From the NCBI RefSeq assembly GCF_001442615.1, contig NZ_LMXN01000008.1, positions 124,001 through 188,000 of the forward strand: 64,000 nt of DNA, in the 5' to 3' direction. The DNA comes from Algoriphagus resistens. Its GTDB lineage: Bacteria > Bacteroidota > Bacteroidia > Cytophagales > Cyclobacteriaceae. The notes beneath the pieces are model-generated. The model was not told the origin of the DNA. It saw only the letters and a program-made list of their open reading frames with translations, and searched no databases. The translations under genes were made by a program, and so were the position numbers. Positions 36,240-45,120 of the stretch are shown piece after piece. How positions within the stretch are numbered: the first letter of the stretch is position 1; every line of letters begins with the position of its first letter.

Positions 36240-36281
36240 CTGATTACAATTTGATTTTTTATGGTCATATGGTTTATATGT
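36240..36281 (-). repeat. Truncated MKSS element copy E, in tandem with copy D
   Basis: On the minus strand, CCATATGACCAT, then AAAAAATCAAATTGTAATCAG, matches the right half of the family and runs straight into the ATGAAA of copy D. The left half is missing. This is the second tandem arrangement in the window. Confidence 0.7.
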
Positions 36282-36407
36282 ATGTGTATTAGCGGATTAG
36301 AAGCAATTACCTTTCCGTTTAGCACAAAGTTTCTTAGAAGTACAGGTCTTAGATTTACCACTTCACCCGCTATTACTCATACACGCCGTTGGCGGTTCGA
36401 TGTTCTT

Positions 36408-36620
36408 TCACACGGTTTTTCCTTTCAAAGAAGCATAAATTGCCATTGCGTGTCCGTGCCCCAACTCAAATTCTTCTTTTAACCAATCAGTTATCTGAGT
36501 TGCCTTCACAGTTAGTTCGCCATTTAGCAGAAAACCTTTTTCTTCTGCCAATTTTTTAAAATCATCAGGTGATTTACCTGTTTTCTTTTGAATGTTTTCT
36601 ATGTAAGCTTGAAATGACAT
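36408..36620 (-). CDS. DUF4287 domain protein
   Basis: A 70-residue protein that consists of one DUF4287 domain: MSFQAYIENIQKKTGKSPDDFKKLAEEKG, then TVKATQITDWLKEEFELGHGHAMAIYASLKG. This domain is often found as the front part of DUF5655 proteins; no function is established. It is cytoplasmic and lies 16 nt after the membrane-protein gene upstream, in the same run of minus-strand accessory genes. Confidence 0.88.
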   Translation of the reverse strand: MSFQAYIENIQKKTGKSPDDFKKLAEEKGFLLNGELTVKATQITDWLKEEFELGHGHAMAIYASLKGKTV

Positions 36621-36636
36621 CTTCTTGAGGTAAAAA

Positions 36637-37281
36637 TTATTGGAAATTAGTTTGACTATGTGCCTTACCTAAAGAAGTCGAAGTTACTATTACCCAAAGT
36701 GTGCAGGCTATAATCACTACTCGTCCTAAACCACCAATGGGTGTTTCAGGTGTCAACATTCCGTTGGTTTCTGCAAGATATATTCCCATTGCAGCAATCA
36801 CCACAATTTCGGCAATTAAAACCAATCCAGTCATTGCCAATACGCTAACTTTAAACGGCTTTAGGTTTCCTCGCTTTAAAAATTGAAAGCTGATGAAGAT
36901 TGTGGCAATAATAAAAAACGCTAACAATCCTGCTGCCCCTGCGTGTATGCTTCCACTTGTTGTCATTTGTTCTGGTAGGGTATCAACAGGGTCTGTATTG
37001 AATATTCCTGCAAGGAAATTACCAATGGCAGCGATTACCAAAAATATCCCGCCAATTTTTGCACCTGAAGTTTGGACATTTTTGAATAAATATATTCCAA
37101 GCGCCAAAAATGACACCCCAAGCAAGATAAATGCGATGTTCATTAGCCAACCTAATTTTCCAAGTGCATACATACTGATAGGTTGCCAACCTGGATTGAT
37201 ATCTGGGTTAACAATGTGGTGTATTAATAAGATGCCAATAAACCCAATAGCAGAAATCTTTGAAACTTTAAGTGCATTCAT
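36637..37281 (-). CDS. DUF998-like membrane protein
   Basis: About 214 residues with six predicted membrane helices (SKISAIGFIGILLIHHIV, LGWLMNIAFILLGVSFLALGIYLF, IGGIFLVIAAIGNFLAGIF, AGAAGLLAFFIIATIFISF and two later ones). The conserved loop FNTDPVDTLPEQMTTSGSIHAGAAG is characteristic of DUF998. The ATG at 37281 is taken as start, 2 nt after the preceding stop. Function unknown. Confidence 0.82.
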   Translation of the reverse strand: MNALKVSKISAIGFIGILLIHHIVNPDINPGWQPISMYALGKLGWLMNIAFILLGVSFLALGIYLFKNVQTSGAKIGGIFLVIAAIGNFLAGIFNTDPVDTLPEQMTTSGSIHAGAAGLLAFFIIATIFISFQFLKRGNLKPFKVSVLAMTGLVLIAEIVVIAAMGIYLAETNGMLTPETPIGGLGRVVIIACTLWVIVTSTSLGKAHSQTNFQ

Positions 37282-37283
37282 AC

Positions 37284-38246
37284 CTAGTTGTTTTGAAAAT
37301 TGATCATCCAATTGATACCATATTTATCTTGAAAGCTTCCGTAGTATGCCCCCCAAAACATTTCTTGAATTGGCATTTCCACCACACCGCCTTCTGAAAG
37401 TTCGTCAAATAATCGCTTTGCCTCTTCCTTTGATTCAGGCTCTAAGTTGATGTGCATATTGTTGCCTTTATTCACAGTCATACCAAACTCTTTAGGTGCG
37501 TCTGTTCCCATTAGAATGTGTCCACCAAGAATGGGCAACTCAATGTGTAAGACCATTTTTTTGACTGATTCAGCCATTGGTGGTTGGTTAGGGTCTGCGG
37601 GTACTTCTCCAAATCGCTGAATGCCGTTGATAAACTCTGATTTGAAAGCTTTTTTGTAAAAGTTAAATGCCTCTTCCGTATTGCCTTGGAAGTTAAGATA
37701 GCTTGCTACTCGTGCCATATTGTTTGTTTTATTCTGTTTGCGTAATCTGAATTGGGATTCAATGTATTGATCAAGGTTTTCAAGACCGGCTGTAAATCCT
37801 TCCTTGAAGCCCATATCAATGATTTTTTCAAGGTCTTCTAAGGTGTCAAAGCTTAACAGGATATTGACTAGGGTTTCTTCTCCTTGTCCTGAAAAATTGT
37901 TTTCCCATTTATTTCGGGGGAGTGAAGCGTTAGGGTTTCCATCTTCATCACAAAAACCATCTAAGGCTGAAAAAAACTCTTGTGGAATGATTTTGATGTA
38001 ATCTACCATACCCCAATGTTTTTCTCCTTCGGGGCTAACCATTGCATAGTGCCAATGACCACCTTCTCTAAAATCCATTGATTTGGTTTGCGCTGTCCAA
38101 GGTTTGGGAGCCCACCACTGGTCGAGAATTTCCGCTTCTGTCCATGCAGACCATACTAAGTCGATTGGAGCGTCGAACGACCGCTCCACTTTAATTTGAT
38201 TGTTTGCCTTGTCAACATTGAAGTTGAATAAAATTGCCTTGTTCAT
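37284..38246 (-). CDS. SRPBCC (AHSA1-like) and VOC (PhnB-like) domain fusion
   Basis: A 320-residue protein made of two units usually encoded separately. Residues 1-~170 form an AHSA1-type START/SRPBCC domain ([46 protein letters not shown]). Residues ~177-320, beginning [18 protein letters not shown], form a complete PhnB/VOC domain ([36 protein letters not shown]). The joint reads [10 protein letters not shown], as if the second gene's start codon was absorbed in frame. The start overlaps the ArsR gene by 4 nt, the usual ArsR-SRPBCC coupling. Confidence 0.9.
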   Translation of the reverse strand: MNKAILFNFNVDKANNQIKVERSFDAPIDLVWSAWTEAEILDQWWAPKPWTAQTKSMDFREGGHWHYAMVSPEGEKHWGMVDYIKIIPQEFFSALDGFCDEDGNPNASLPRNKWENNFSGQGEETLVNILLSFDTLEDLEKIIDMGFKEGFTAGLENLDQYIESQFRLRKQNKTNNMARVASYLNFQGNTEEAFNFYKKAFKSEFINGIQRFGEVPADPNQPPMAESVKKMVLHIELPILGGHILMGTDAPKEFGMTVNKGNNMHINLEPESKEEAKRLFDELSEGGVVEMPIQEMFWGAYYGSFQDKYGINWMINFQNN

Positions 38247-38569
38247 TTTCTTGTTAGTTTTAATTGTTCCAAAACGTTGTCTAATTGGTTGAATCGTTTG
38301 GTTAACAGTTGCTTAAACTGCTCCAACCATTTTTCTATTTCTTTCATTTTGTCGGCATTTAGATGGTAGTGAATTTCCCTGCCTTGTTGTTCTTGCCTTA
38401 CAATTTCACATTCAGAGAGAATTTGAAGATGTTTTGATACCGCTTGCCTGCTTGAGTTGAAATGTTCCGCCATGGCATTAGGTGTCAAAGCACCCACAGT
38501 CAGGAGCATAATTATAGCCCGTCTTGTGGGGTCTGCAATGGCTTGAAATACGTCTCTTCGTGTTTTCAT
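38243..38569 (-). CDS. ArsR family winged-helix regulator
   Basis: A 108-residue ArsR/SmtB-type regulator: [21 protein letters not shown], recognition helix [21 protein letters not shown], and wing [14 protein letters not shown]. No Cys-rich metal site is seen. This class regularly precedes SRPBCC genes, as here (ATGA overlap), and regulates its own operon with the downstream SRPBCC-VOC and DUF998 genes. Confidence 0.93.
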   Translation of the reverse strand: MKTRRDVFQAIADPTRRAIIMLLTVGALTPNAMAEHFNSSRQAVSKHLQILSECEIVRQEQQGREIHYHLNADKMKEIEKWLEQFKQLLTKRFNQLDNVLEQLKLTRK

Positions 38570-38722
38570 TTTCTTTATATGCTACTATATGGTTGCAAAT
38601 ATATGCGCAATTATTTGATTGCACAAATTTTTCTTTGATTGCTTTATTTAAAAAATCTAGATAACCGAGTTGTGATTTGCCTTGCCGCTAGTCTGATTTA
38701 CGCGGCTACGATTTCAAGCCTG

Positions 38723-39301
38723 TTAGACGCTGGGATTATTCTTGCTCTTGGCAGCATAGGTTAACACTACAATACCTGACTTTGATTTTTCAAAATCAAG
38801 CAGTTCCAGTCCGATTCTTTCTTTAATGTCTTTGAAAACCGGTAAGCCATTTCCAATGATGACAGGATGGACGGCAAGTCTATATTCGTCCACAAAACCT
38901 AAATTCATTAGTGTGTTAATCAATTTCCCACCACCATAAAGCCATATATTCCCATTGACTTTTTGCTTAATTTCTAAGATGTTTTCTTTTATCTTCGAAT
39001 TGATGAAAATTGCTTTACTGTCATCTCCTTTCTTGGTTCTTGAGAAAACGTATTTTGTTTTACTGTGCAATAGTTTATACGATTCTTTAAGTTTTGAGCT
39101 TGCCTTTTCATCCGGTTGGTAATTTCCCCAAAGATCATAACTGACCCTTCCATAAAAAATCGCATCGATTCCATCAAGAATATCGGCCAGAATATCTCCA
39201 AAATCCTTTTCCTCCTCTTTGACAAGCCAGTCAATTTCTCCGTCAGGCCCTGAAATATATCCATCTAAGGTCACTGCCAAATCTACTATAATCTTTCCCA
39301 T
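38723..39301 (-). CDS. RibD C-terminal/dihydrofolate reductase family protein
   Basis: A 192-residue protein with the YyaP/YwjB-type DHFR-like fold: VDLAVTLDGYISGPDGEIDWL, DAIFYGRVSYDLWGNY, NIWLYGGGKLINTLMNLGFVDEYRLAVHPVIIGNGLPVF. It probably binds NADPH, but the substrate is unknown for this family. It starts 1 nt after the GNAT gene stop and is likely translated with it. A paralogue lies at 49706. Confidence 0.9.
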   Translation of the reverse strand: MGKIIVDLAVTLDGYISGPDGEIDWLVKEEEKDFGDILADILDGIDAIFYGRVSYDLWGNYQPDEKASSKLKESYKLLHSKTKYVFSRTKKGDDSKAIFINSKIKENILEIKQKVNGNIWLYGGGKLINTLMNLGFVDEYRLAVHPVIIGNGLPVFKDIKERIGLELLDFEKSKSGIVVLTYAAKSKNNPSV

Positions 39302-39302
39302 C

Positions 39303-39776
39303 TTATTTTTTTGCTGGTCTCCAAATGACTTTGACTCCGTTTATATTTTTCTTTTTCAGCTGAATATCCTCTCGTATTTCAAATCCGTTTTTGCGGTAAA
39401 ATCCGATCGGCGATTTATAGTTTTCCCCATTTTGCTTAGGTTCACTGTCCTTGTCTATCACCCAGCCGTTCAGCTCCGGGGTTAGTTCTTTTGCCTGATT
39501 TAAAAGTTTAGACCCCAATCCCCAGCCATGCAGGGAGGAATCCAAAAGCATGGCAAAACATTGTTCATCCGCTCGTATAAAATAGATAAGCCATCCTTTT
39601 ACTGCTCCGCTTTCATCCAAAAGCAATAAGTGGTTCTTCTCGGAGAGTGCATCAAGGTATTGGTCAAAATCTGCTAAACTGCGATGGCTTAATGCCTTTG
39701 GGTATTCGCTGTTCCACAGTTCAATGATCTCATGTTTTTGCCTCTCATTTAAGGTTTTGGTTTCTATAAAATCCAT
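39303..39776 (-). CDS. GNAT family N-acetyltransferase
   Basis: A 157-residue GNAT protein: ALSEKNHLLLLDESGAVKGWLIYF, the acetyl-CoA loop segment LDSSLHGWGLGSKLLNQAKEL, and the end YKSPIGFYRKNGFEIREDIQL. The substrate is not predictable. It sits in a run of short accessory genes typical of acquired cassettes. Confidence 0.88.
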   Translation of the reverse strand: MDFIETKTLNERQKHEIIELWNSEYPKALSHRSLADFDQYLDALSEKNHLLLLDESGAVKGWLIYFIRADEQCFAMLLDSSLHGWGLGSKLLNQAKELTPELNGWVIDKDSEPKQNGENYKSPIGFYRKNGFEIREDIQLKKKNINGVKVIWRPAKK

Positions 39777-39856
39777 GTTTGATTTTAAACTAAGCTAAGA
39801 CTTTCAGTACTATTAGAGAGCTCCCGATTGCCAGTGGAGCTTTTATTATCCTGAAT

Positions 39857-40471
39857 TTATACCCTAAGCAACCCCCGAAATCCCCTGGCCGCATAGAAAG
39901 AGGGAGCACTGTTATGAAAGGTAAAGACATGACCGTAACGGTGGTCGCAGAAAAGAGCGCCACCGAGCTTTCTGATGTCATCAGGGGTTTTGATCCAGCT
40001 CTCCGTTTTCGTATCGAATGGCCCAAACTTTTGGAGTTCGCGGTACTGTTCTTCATCCAATAATTCAATACCCATTTCTGCTGCGATATCAACAGCGTTT
40101 CCTCCCGGGTGTATTCCCTGCTTTTCCCTTTTTTGCTGTCCTTCTTCATCGTAGCATATGCTTCTTCTATCAGCAGGACTTTGCTCAGAACAATCACAAA
40201 AAATGTATTCTTCTGTCTTTTTATCATAAGAAATAACATCAGGTTCACCTCCTGAGCTTTCCATTGCAAACAGCGAAGACATTTTTTTGGGGTGGGATTT
40301 CAGTTTCGTATGAACGTCCGTCCATTCAAGACCTTTGTGCCTGTTCTTATTCTTCTCAAAACGGGACTTCAATGTCTCCAGCAATTCTTCTCCTTGTTTT
40401 GGTGAAAATTTCAACTGTATTTTAACCTTGGGTATTGGTTTGCCGCTTCCTTTAGATGATGTTTTAGCCAT
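39857..40471 (-). CDS. DUF4256 domain protein
   Basis: A 204-residue soluble protein matching DUF4256 over nearly its whole length: LLETLKSRFEKNKNRHKGLEW, MESSGGEPDVISYDKKTEEYIFCDCSEQSPADRRSICYDEEG, IHPGGNAVDIAAEMGIELLDEEQYRELQKFGPFDTKTESWIKTPDDIR, ALFCDHRYGHVFTFHNSAPSFYAARGFRGLLRV. No function is established for the family. The overlapping frame at 39790-40269 is a shadow. Confidence 0.9.
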   Translation of the reverse strand: MAKTSSKGSGKPIPKVKIQLKFSPKQGEELLETLKSRFEKNKNRHKGLEWTDVHTKLKSHPKKMSSLFAMESSGGEPDVISYDKKTEEYIFCDCSEQSPADRRSICYDEEGQQKREKQGIHPGGNAVDIAAEMGIELLDEEQYRELQKFGPFDTKTESWIKTPDDIRKLGGALFCDHRYGHVFTFHNSAPSFYAARGFRGLLRV

Positions 40472-40699
40472 TTTTTGTCCTTTCTAGGTTAAAAATTTAG
40501 ATTCGAAATGATTGTATTTACCGTGTCCCCTGAACGATGATTTCATTTGACATTTTGTCAATAACACGTTGGTTTCTTCCCCTTAACTTAGTTTAAATTC
40601 TTGAACGATAAAAGACAGTTTACCAAGATGCATGCTCGTTTCCGCTACATTACGTTACCGAGAGGATCTTCCGAGATGATAGGTTACAACACTCCTGTT

Positions 40700-41449
40700 T
40701 TATCCTGCTTGACCCAGAAAATAAAGCAGTACAGTCAGGCACACAATAATCAAAGTCCCAATAATTATATCTTTCAATTTCGGAGCTGCCCCGTTTCTCA
40801 AGACCTTAAAGCCAAGAGGCATAAGTGCAATGCAAAGTCCTGTGACTGCTATAATGGAGACCAATGATGTTCCCTTAAGGACTCCCAGCATCAGTGCAGA
40901 CATCAGCCCAAGGGCAATTGATTGCAACAGCCCGAGGGCTTCGGAAAGATATGAGCCCACTGCCAAAATTAACCAACCGAACATAATTGTACTGTTAAGG
41001 GTCGCAACAATAGAAAATGCGCCATAAGAATCTGCTACTGTTTTGGTGGCAGATTCCAAGCCTTGGGTGTCAACCAGAAGAAATGCCATATGATCGACAC
41101 CGCCATGAAATGTACGTGCAAAAAGCCCAAGGACAACAAATGTACCTCCCCAGATTGCCAACCGTCTTTTTTTCTGACCTATTAATCTAACCAGAGTCAA
41201 GATACCGGGCCACAATAAAATATTGCCGACAACAAAAAAGCTATACGCAGTTTTGATAAGAAGTGGATGCTCCTGATACGCTTGAAGCTGCTGCGGAAAG
41301 AAAAAATTATACTTCATTCGAAGCAACAGCCCTGTAAGTACGAGAAGCGGTGCAAGTACCATGGAGAGGCCACCCACATAGCGGCCGGGAAACCAAAAAT
41401 CCTCGTTACCCTGTAAATCCCCCGTATTTCTGTTCAGCAAGTTCTTCAT
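40700..41449 (-). CDS. Multipass membrane protein of unknown function
   Basis: The 249-residue protein has about seven hydrophobic segments, among them VGGLSMVLAPLLVLTGLLL, AYSFFVVGNILLWPGILTLV and DIIIGTLIIVCLTVLLYFL. Charged segments lie between them. I do not recognise the family. It is monocistronic. Confidence 0.75.
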   Translation of the reverse strand: MKNLLNRNTGDLQGNEDFWFPGRYVGGLSMVLAPLLVLTGLLLRMKYNFFFPQQLQAYQEHPLLIKTAYSFFVVGNILLWPGILTLVRLIGQKKRRLAIWGGTFVVLGLFARTFHGGVDHMAFLLVDTQGLESATKTVADSYGAFSIVATLNSTIMFGWLILAVGSYLSEALGLLQSIALGLMSALMLGVLKGTSLVSIIAVTGLCIALMPLGFKVLRNGAAPKLKDIIIGTLIIVCLTVLLYFLGQAG

Positions 41450-41989
41450 GGTTATTCCCGGTAAACGCTAACAAAATAGTAAAGAATACGGAATATATTT
41501 TTCAGGGACATTTTACACAGATTAATTCTCATGACAAGGAACACCACGTATGAAGTTCCCCCTGTCCGAAGAATCCAGTACAAGAGACTTTGGCTGATCT
41601 GCAAGGGCAAAGTAGCTGCTGACCAAAGAAAATTAAGAGTAGGAAAACCTCAATTTTTGAAAGCGACTCCATAGTTCCGACAGGCCTAACTGACAACCAT
41701 GAGGCTAGTTCCCGCAGAAAAAGGAGCGGCTTTTCTATATCGGGTCATTCACTTTCCTGCCTCTGGCTGTGGGCAGATGCCTGTTTGAGCCGGGTGAATT
41801 TAAGGTTGGCCTTTCCTGCCTCCTTCCATCCTTCCCCAACTAGTGCGGGACAGTGACATATCAAATCTTTCATCTCCCTGAATAGGGATTGTTAAATTGC
41901 TTTAAATCAGTAAAATTGAATGGTTTTATCGAGCATACCTTCTATTTTTAATAGCTATGCTCATTTCACTGTTTCTATAGTCACTCTTT
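41450..41989. other. Long non-coding region upstream of signal peptidase
   Basis: No protein-like reading frame, RNA gene or strong dyad was seen on either strand. It contains the lepB promoter region near its right end, which is AT-rich. Some of it may be decayed sequence. Confidence 0.35.
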
Positions 41990-43087
41990 ATGAACACTAA
42001 CCCTACGTCCAAAAAATCAAAACTCATCGAGTGGAGGAATGCATTGGTATTTGCGGTGGTAGTAGCCACCTTATTTCGATGGTCATTGGCGGAAGCCTAT
42101 GTCATCCCCACCGGGTCAATGGAAAACTCGCTATTGGTGGGAGATTATATCCTTGTGAGCAAAGTTCACTACGGCCCCAGGACTCCGCAAACCCCGATAC
42201 AGGTACCGCTGACCCATCAGAAAATATGGGGCACTGAAATCCCCTCCTATCTTGACTGGATTCAGCTGCCTTCTTACCGGCTGCCCGGCCTAAGAAATGT
42301 AGAGCGGGGAGAAACAGTGGTGTTCAATACTCCTAAAGACCTACTCGACCCAAAAGACCGGCCTGGCGACTTGATGACTTTTCTTGTCAAGCGCTGTGTC
42401 GCAGTTTCCGGTGATATTCTGGAAATCAGGGACAGGAATATTTTCATCAACGGAGAGCAGATGACCAATCCTCCAGGAATGAAATTCCAATATGACGTCG
42501 TAACCAATTATCCGCTTCAACCACAGCACCTGACCCATGTCGGCTTGGACAGGGATGATTTTTGGATTTCTGGGCATACCAAGGAAAACAGAACCGTTTA
42601 CAGCATGTTTTTAACGGATGAACAAGCAAAGAAAATGCAAAAAGCCCCCGATGTAGTTTCACTGGAGCCTGGTTCGGGTTCCCCTGTCGGTTTTCCGCTC
42701 TTTCCGGCAGCTATGGACAATTCTTGGGACCTTAACAACTACGGTCCATTGATGGTCCCCCAGAAAGGTACAAACATCCAGATCAATGAGACAACATTGG
42801 ACTTTTATGGTGAATTGATCCAAAAATACGAGGGGAACAGACATGTGAAACTCGCCGATGGGAAACTGGAGATTGATGGAAAAGGAGTTGACAAGTACAC
42901 CTTCAAGGAGGATTACTATTTTATGATGGGCGATAGCCGGGACAATTCCATCGATTCACGGTATTGGGGATTTGTGCCGGAGAGCCATATCGTAGGCAAA
43001 CCGCTTATGGTTTTGTTCTCAAAAAATGAACATGGAGAAGGATTGGATAAGGTCCGTTGGGGGAGAATATTCTCAAAGATCAAGTAG
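41990..43087 (+). CDS. lepB: Signal peptidase I
   Basis: The 365-residue type I signal peptidase is anchored by one N-terminal helix (ALVFAVVVATLFRWSLAEAYVIP). It has box B with nucleophile Ser43 (IPTGSMENSLLVGDYILVSK), box D with general-base Lys134 (TFLVKRCVAVSGD) and box E (YYFMMGDSRDNSIDSRYWGFVP). A long insert between boxes D and E is usual in Bacteroidota enzymes. It removes signal peptides from exported proteins at the outer face of the inner membrane. Its convergent neighbour ends 29 nt away. Confidence 0.96.
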   Translation: MNTNPTSKKSKLIEWRNALVFAVVVATLFRWSLAEAYVIPTGSMENSLLVGDYILVSKVHYGPRTPQTPIQVPLTHQKIWGTEIPSYLDWIQLPSYRLPGLRNVERGETVVFNTPKDLLDPKDRPGDLMTFLVKRCVAVSGDILEIRDRNIFINGEQMTNPPGMKFQYDVVTNYPLQPQHLTHVGLDRDDFWISGHTKENRTVYSMFLTDEQAKKMQKAPDVVSLEPGSGSPVGFPLFPAAMDNSWDLNNYGPLMVPQKGTNIQINETTLDFYGELIQKYEGNRHVKLADGKLEIDGKGVDKYTFKEDYYFMMGDSRDNSIDSRYWGFVPESHIVGKPLMVLFSKNEHGEGLDKVRWGRIFSKIK

Positions 43088-43115
43088 TATCACCGACCTT
43101 ATACCAGCACAGCGT

Positions 43116-43811
43116 TTACTTCACTAAGCTGGCTACTTCAGCTTTGTACGTTTGACCAATGGGGATTTCCATATCCCCAATTCTAATGCGGTTGCCTTCA
43201 ACCGAAAGGATCTTGCCGGTATTAATCAAGTAGGATTTGTGGACCCTCATGAATCTATCCTTCCCCAGTTTTGCCTCCAGCTCCGAAATCCTATCCGGGC
43301 AGATGATCATCCCATCCTCATGAAAGACCTTACAATAGTTACCCAGAGCTTCGACATACTTTATCTTTTCCAATTCAACCTGAATGTGCTTTTTATCTGA
43401 TCTGAGGAATATCCGGGTAGCTTCTGAAGGAGGGATGTCTGCAGATTCAATTCCTCCTCGGGAGGTAATTTTATTGATTGCCTTAACAAAGCGCTCCAGA
43501 CTAAATGGCTTCAACAGGTAATCCGAAATCTCGAGCTCATAACCCTGAAGTGCAAATTCCTGATGGGCAGAGGTCACAATGACCTTTGGTGGTTTTGACA
43601 GCGACTGGATCAACTCAAAACCAGTAAGCTTTGGCATGTTCATATCCAGAAAAAGCAGATCCACCCTTGAACTCCGAAGGAATTCCAGCGCATCAAACCC
43701 ATTATAAAAATTACCTGCCTTATTCAAAAAAGAAAAGTTGGCGCAATAATTCTCCAGTATCCGATGTGCGATCGGCTCGTCGTCTATGATGATGTACTTG
43801 ATCAATTCCAT
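43116..43811 (-). CDS. LytTR family response regulator
   Basis: A 231-residue protein with receiver (YIIIDDEPIAHRILENYC, phospho-Asp in LLFLDMNMPKLTGFELI, Lys in SDYLLKPFSLERF) and LytTR domain (IFLRSDKKHIQVELEKIKYVEALGNYCKV, DRFMRVHKSYLINTGKI). It overlaps the upstream kinase gene by 10 nt. The pair is divergent from the ABC-M1 operon 59 nt from the kinase start, so it may regulate that operon. Confidence 0.95.
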   Translation of the reverse strand: MELIKYIIIDDEPIAHRILENYCANFSFLNKAGNFYNGFDALEFLRSSRVDLLFLDMNMPKLTGFELIQSLSKPPKVIVTSAHQEFALQGYELEISDYLLKPFSLERFVKAINKITSRGGIESADIPPSEATRIFLRSDKKHIQVELEKIKYVEALGNYCKVFHEDGMIICPDRISELEAKLGKDRFMRVHKSYLINTGKILSVEGNRIRIGDMEIPIGQTYKAEVASLVK

Positions 43812-45061
43812 TGGATCTCTAAAACCACGTTAAAAATACTGTTGTTTTGCTCAATATGCAGTAAATAGAGGCCGGGATAAGTCAATTCCAACCTGCGCTT
43901 TAAATTCTCCAGGCCTATTCCTTTCTGTGGGGTTGAAACCGAAGGATCAAAGTTATTTTCAATCTGAAACCTAAGTTTATTCTCTCCTGAATATAACCCA
44001 ATCCTCACAAAAGCATCTTCCCCCAGTTTTTCTACCCCATGCTTAAAGGCATTTTCTACCAGTACTATAAATAACATGGGGGATACCTTCACATCTTCAG
44101 GCATCTCTTTTTTGAAACTGATCTCCAGAGGAAACCGGTGGCGGAGTTTGTGCAATTCAAGGAAATTATCCAGGTAAGTGACCTCCCTGCTCAGCAGCAC
44201 ACTTGCCTCTTTCCCCTCGTAAATTGCATAGCGCATCATTTCAGAAAGCTTTAGCACGAGCTCCGGGGCACGGTCCGATTTCTCCACGCAAAGCCCGTAG
44301 AGGTTATTGAGGGTATTGAAAAAGAAGTGGGGGTTAATCTGGTTTTTGAGCATGGCCAGTTCAGCGGCATTTTTCGCCATTTCCAGGTTTTTAATTCTTT
44401 TCCATTGCTCAAAAACCCATAGCAATAAGAAGAAAGGGATAGGCAAAAGCAGGAACATAATTGCCAATTGGTGGTATTGGTCAAAATAATTCTCGTTGAA
44501 TCTCAAGAAGATGAATACCAGCCAGATGGTACCATAAACCCCAAAAACAGCAATTCTGTATTTGCGAATGAATTCAGGTACAATAACCCAGGCGATTCCC
44601 ATCCAAAATAAAATCAGCAAGAAAATTGACACCGGATTATCCGGTATTGCCATCCACTGGTCGATCAACAAGATGGTTGTCAAAAAAAAGGGTAGTGCAA
44701 CAATCTTCCACAGCACGCTGTGATTGAGCTTCACCTTCTTCCGGTAGTAAAAAACGACACTGCAAAACATCCACCAGGACACAAGAATCAACGTATTCTC
44801 AAGGTATTCCTGTGGGTCTATCCGGATAAATCCCATCCGTTCCAGTAAGAACGTCATCAGAAGCGTAATGGTTAAACCCCAGCCCAGTGCCTTGAAAAAA
44901 GAGGATGTTGGAAACATAACCCCAAGGTACGGAGCTTTGGAAAATAGAGAAATTAAGATGACGAACATACCGAAAATGATGACCAACCTTAGTGAAATTC
45001 CAACACTGGCGATAATGTCCAGTTCATAAGGGTTCATCATTGGTTTGGCCCGGTTTGACAT
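43802..45061 (-). CDS. LytS-type sensor histidine kinase
   Basis: A 419-residue kinase with about eight membrane helices over residues 15-225. The His_kinase domain (NQINPHFFFNTLNNLYGLCVEKSDRAPEL) and a degenerate HATPase (LFIVLVENAFKHGV, KGIGLENLKRRLELTYPG) follow. The start may also be the internal Met at 45034 (MNPYELD). Partner of the LytTR regulator that overlaps it. Confidence 0.95.
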   Translation of the reverse strand: MSNRAKPMMNPYELDIIASVGISLRLVIIFGMFVILISLFSKAPYLGVMFPTSSFFKALGWGLTITLLMTFLLERMGFIRIDPQEYLENTLILVSWWMFCSVVFYYRKKVKLNHSVLWKIVALPFFLTTILLIDQWMAIPDNPVSIFLLILFWMGIAWVIVPEFIRKYRIAVFGVYGTIWLVFIFLRFNENYFDQYHQLAIMFLLLPIPFFLLLWVFEQWKRIKNLEMAKNAAELAMLKNQINPHFFFNTLNNLYGLCVEKSDRAPELVLKLSEMMRYAIYEGKEASVLLSREVTYLDNFLELHKLRHRFPLEISFKKEMPEDVKVSPMLFIVLVENAFKHGVEKLGEDAFVRIGLYSGENKLRFQIENNFDPSVSTPQKGIGLENLKRRLELTYPGLYLLHIEQNNSIFNVVLEIQWN

Positions 45062-45120
45062 CTATATTTTTTGCAATCCCTGTTCCATCCAACATTTGTG
45101 CATCACTGGATGTCACAGCT

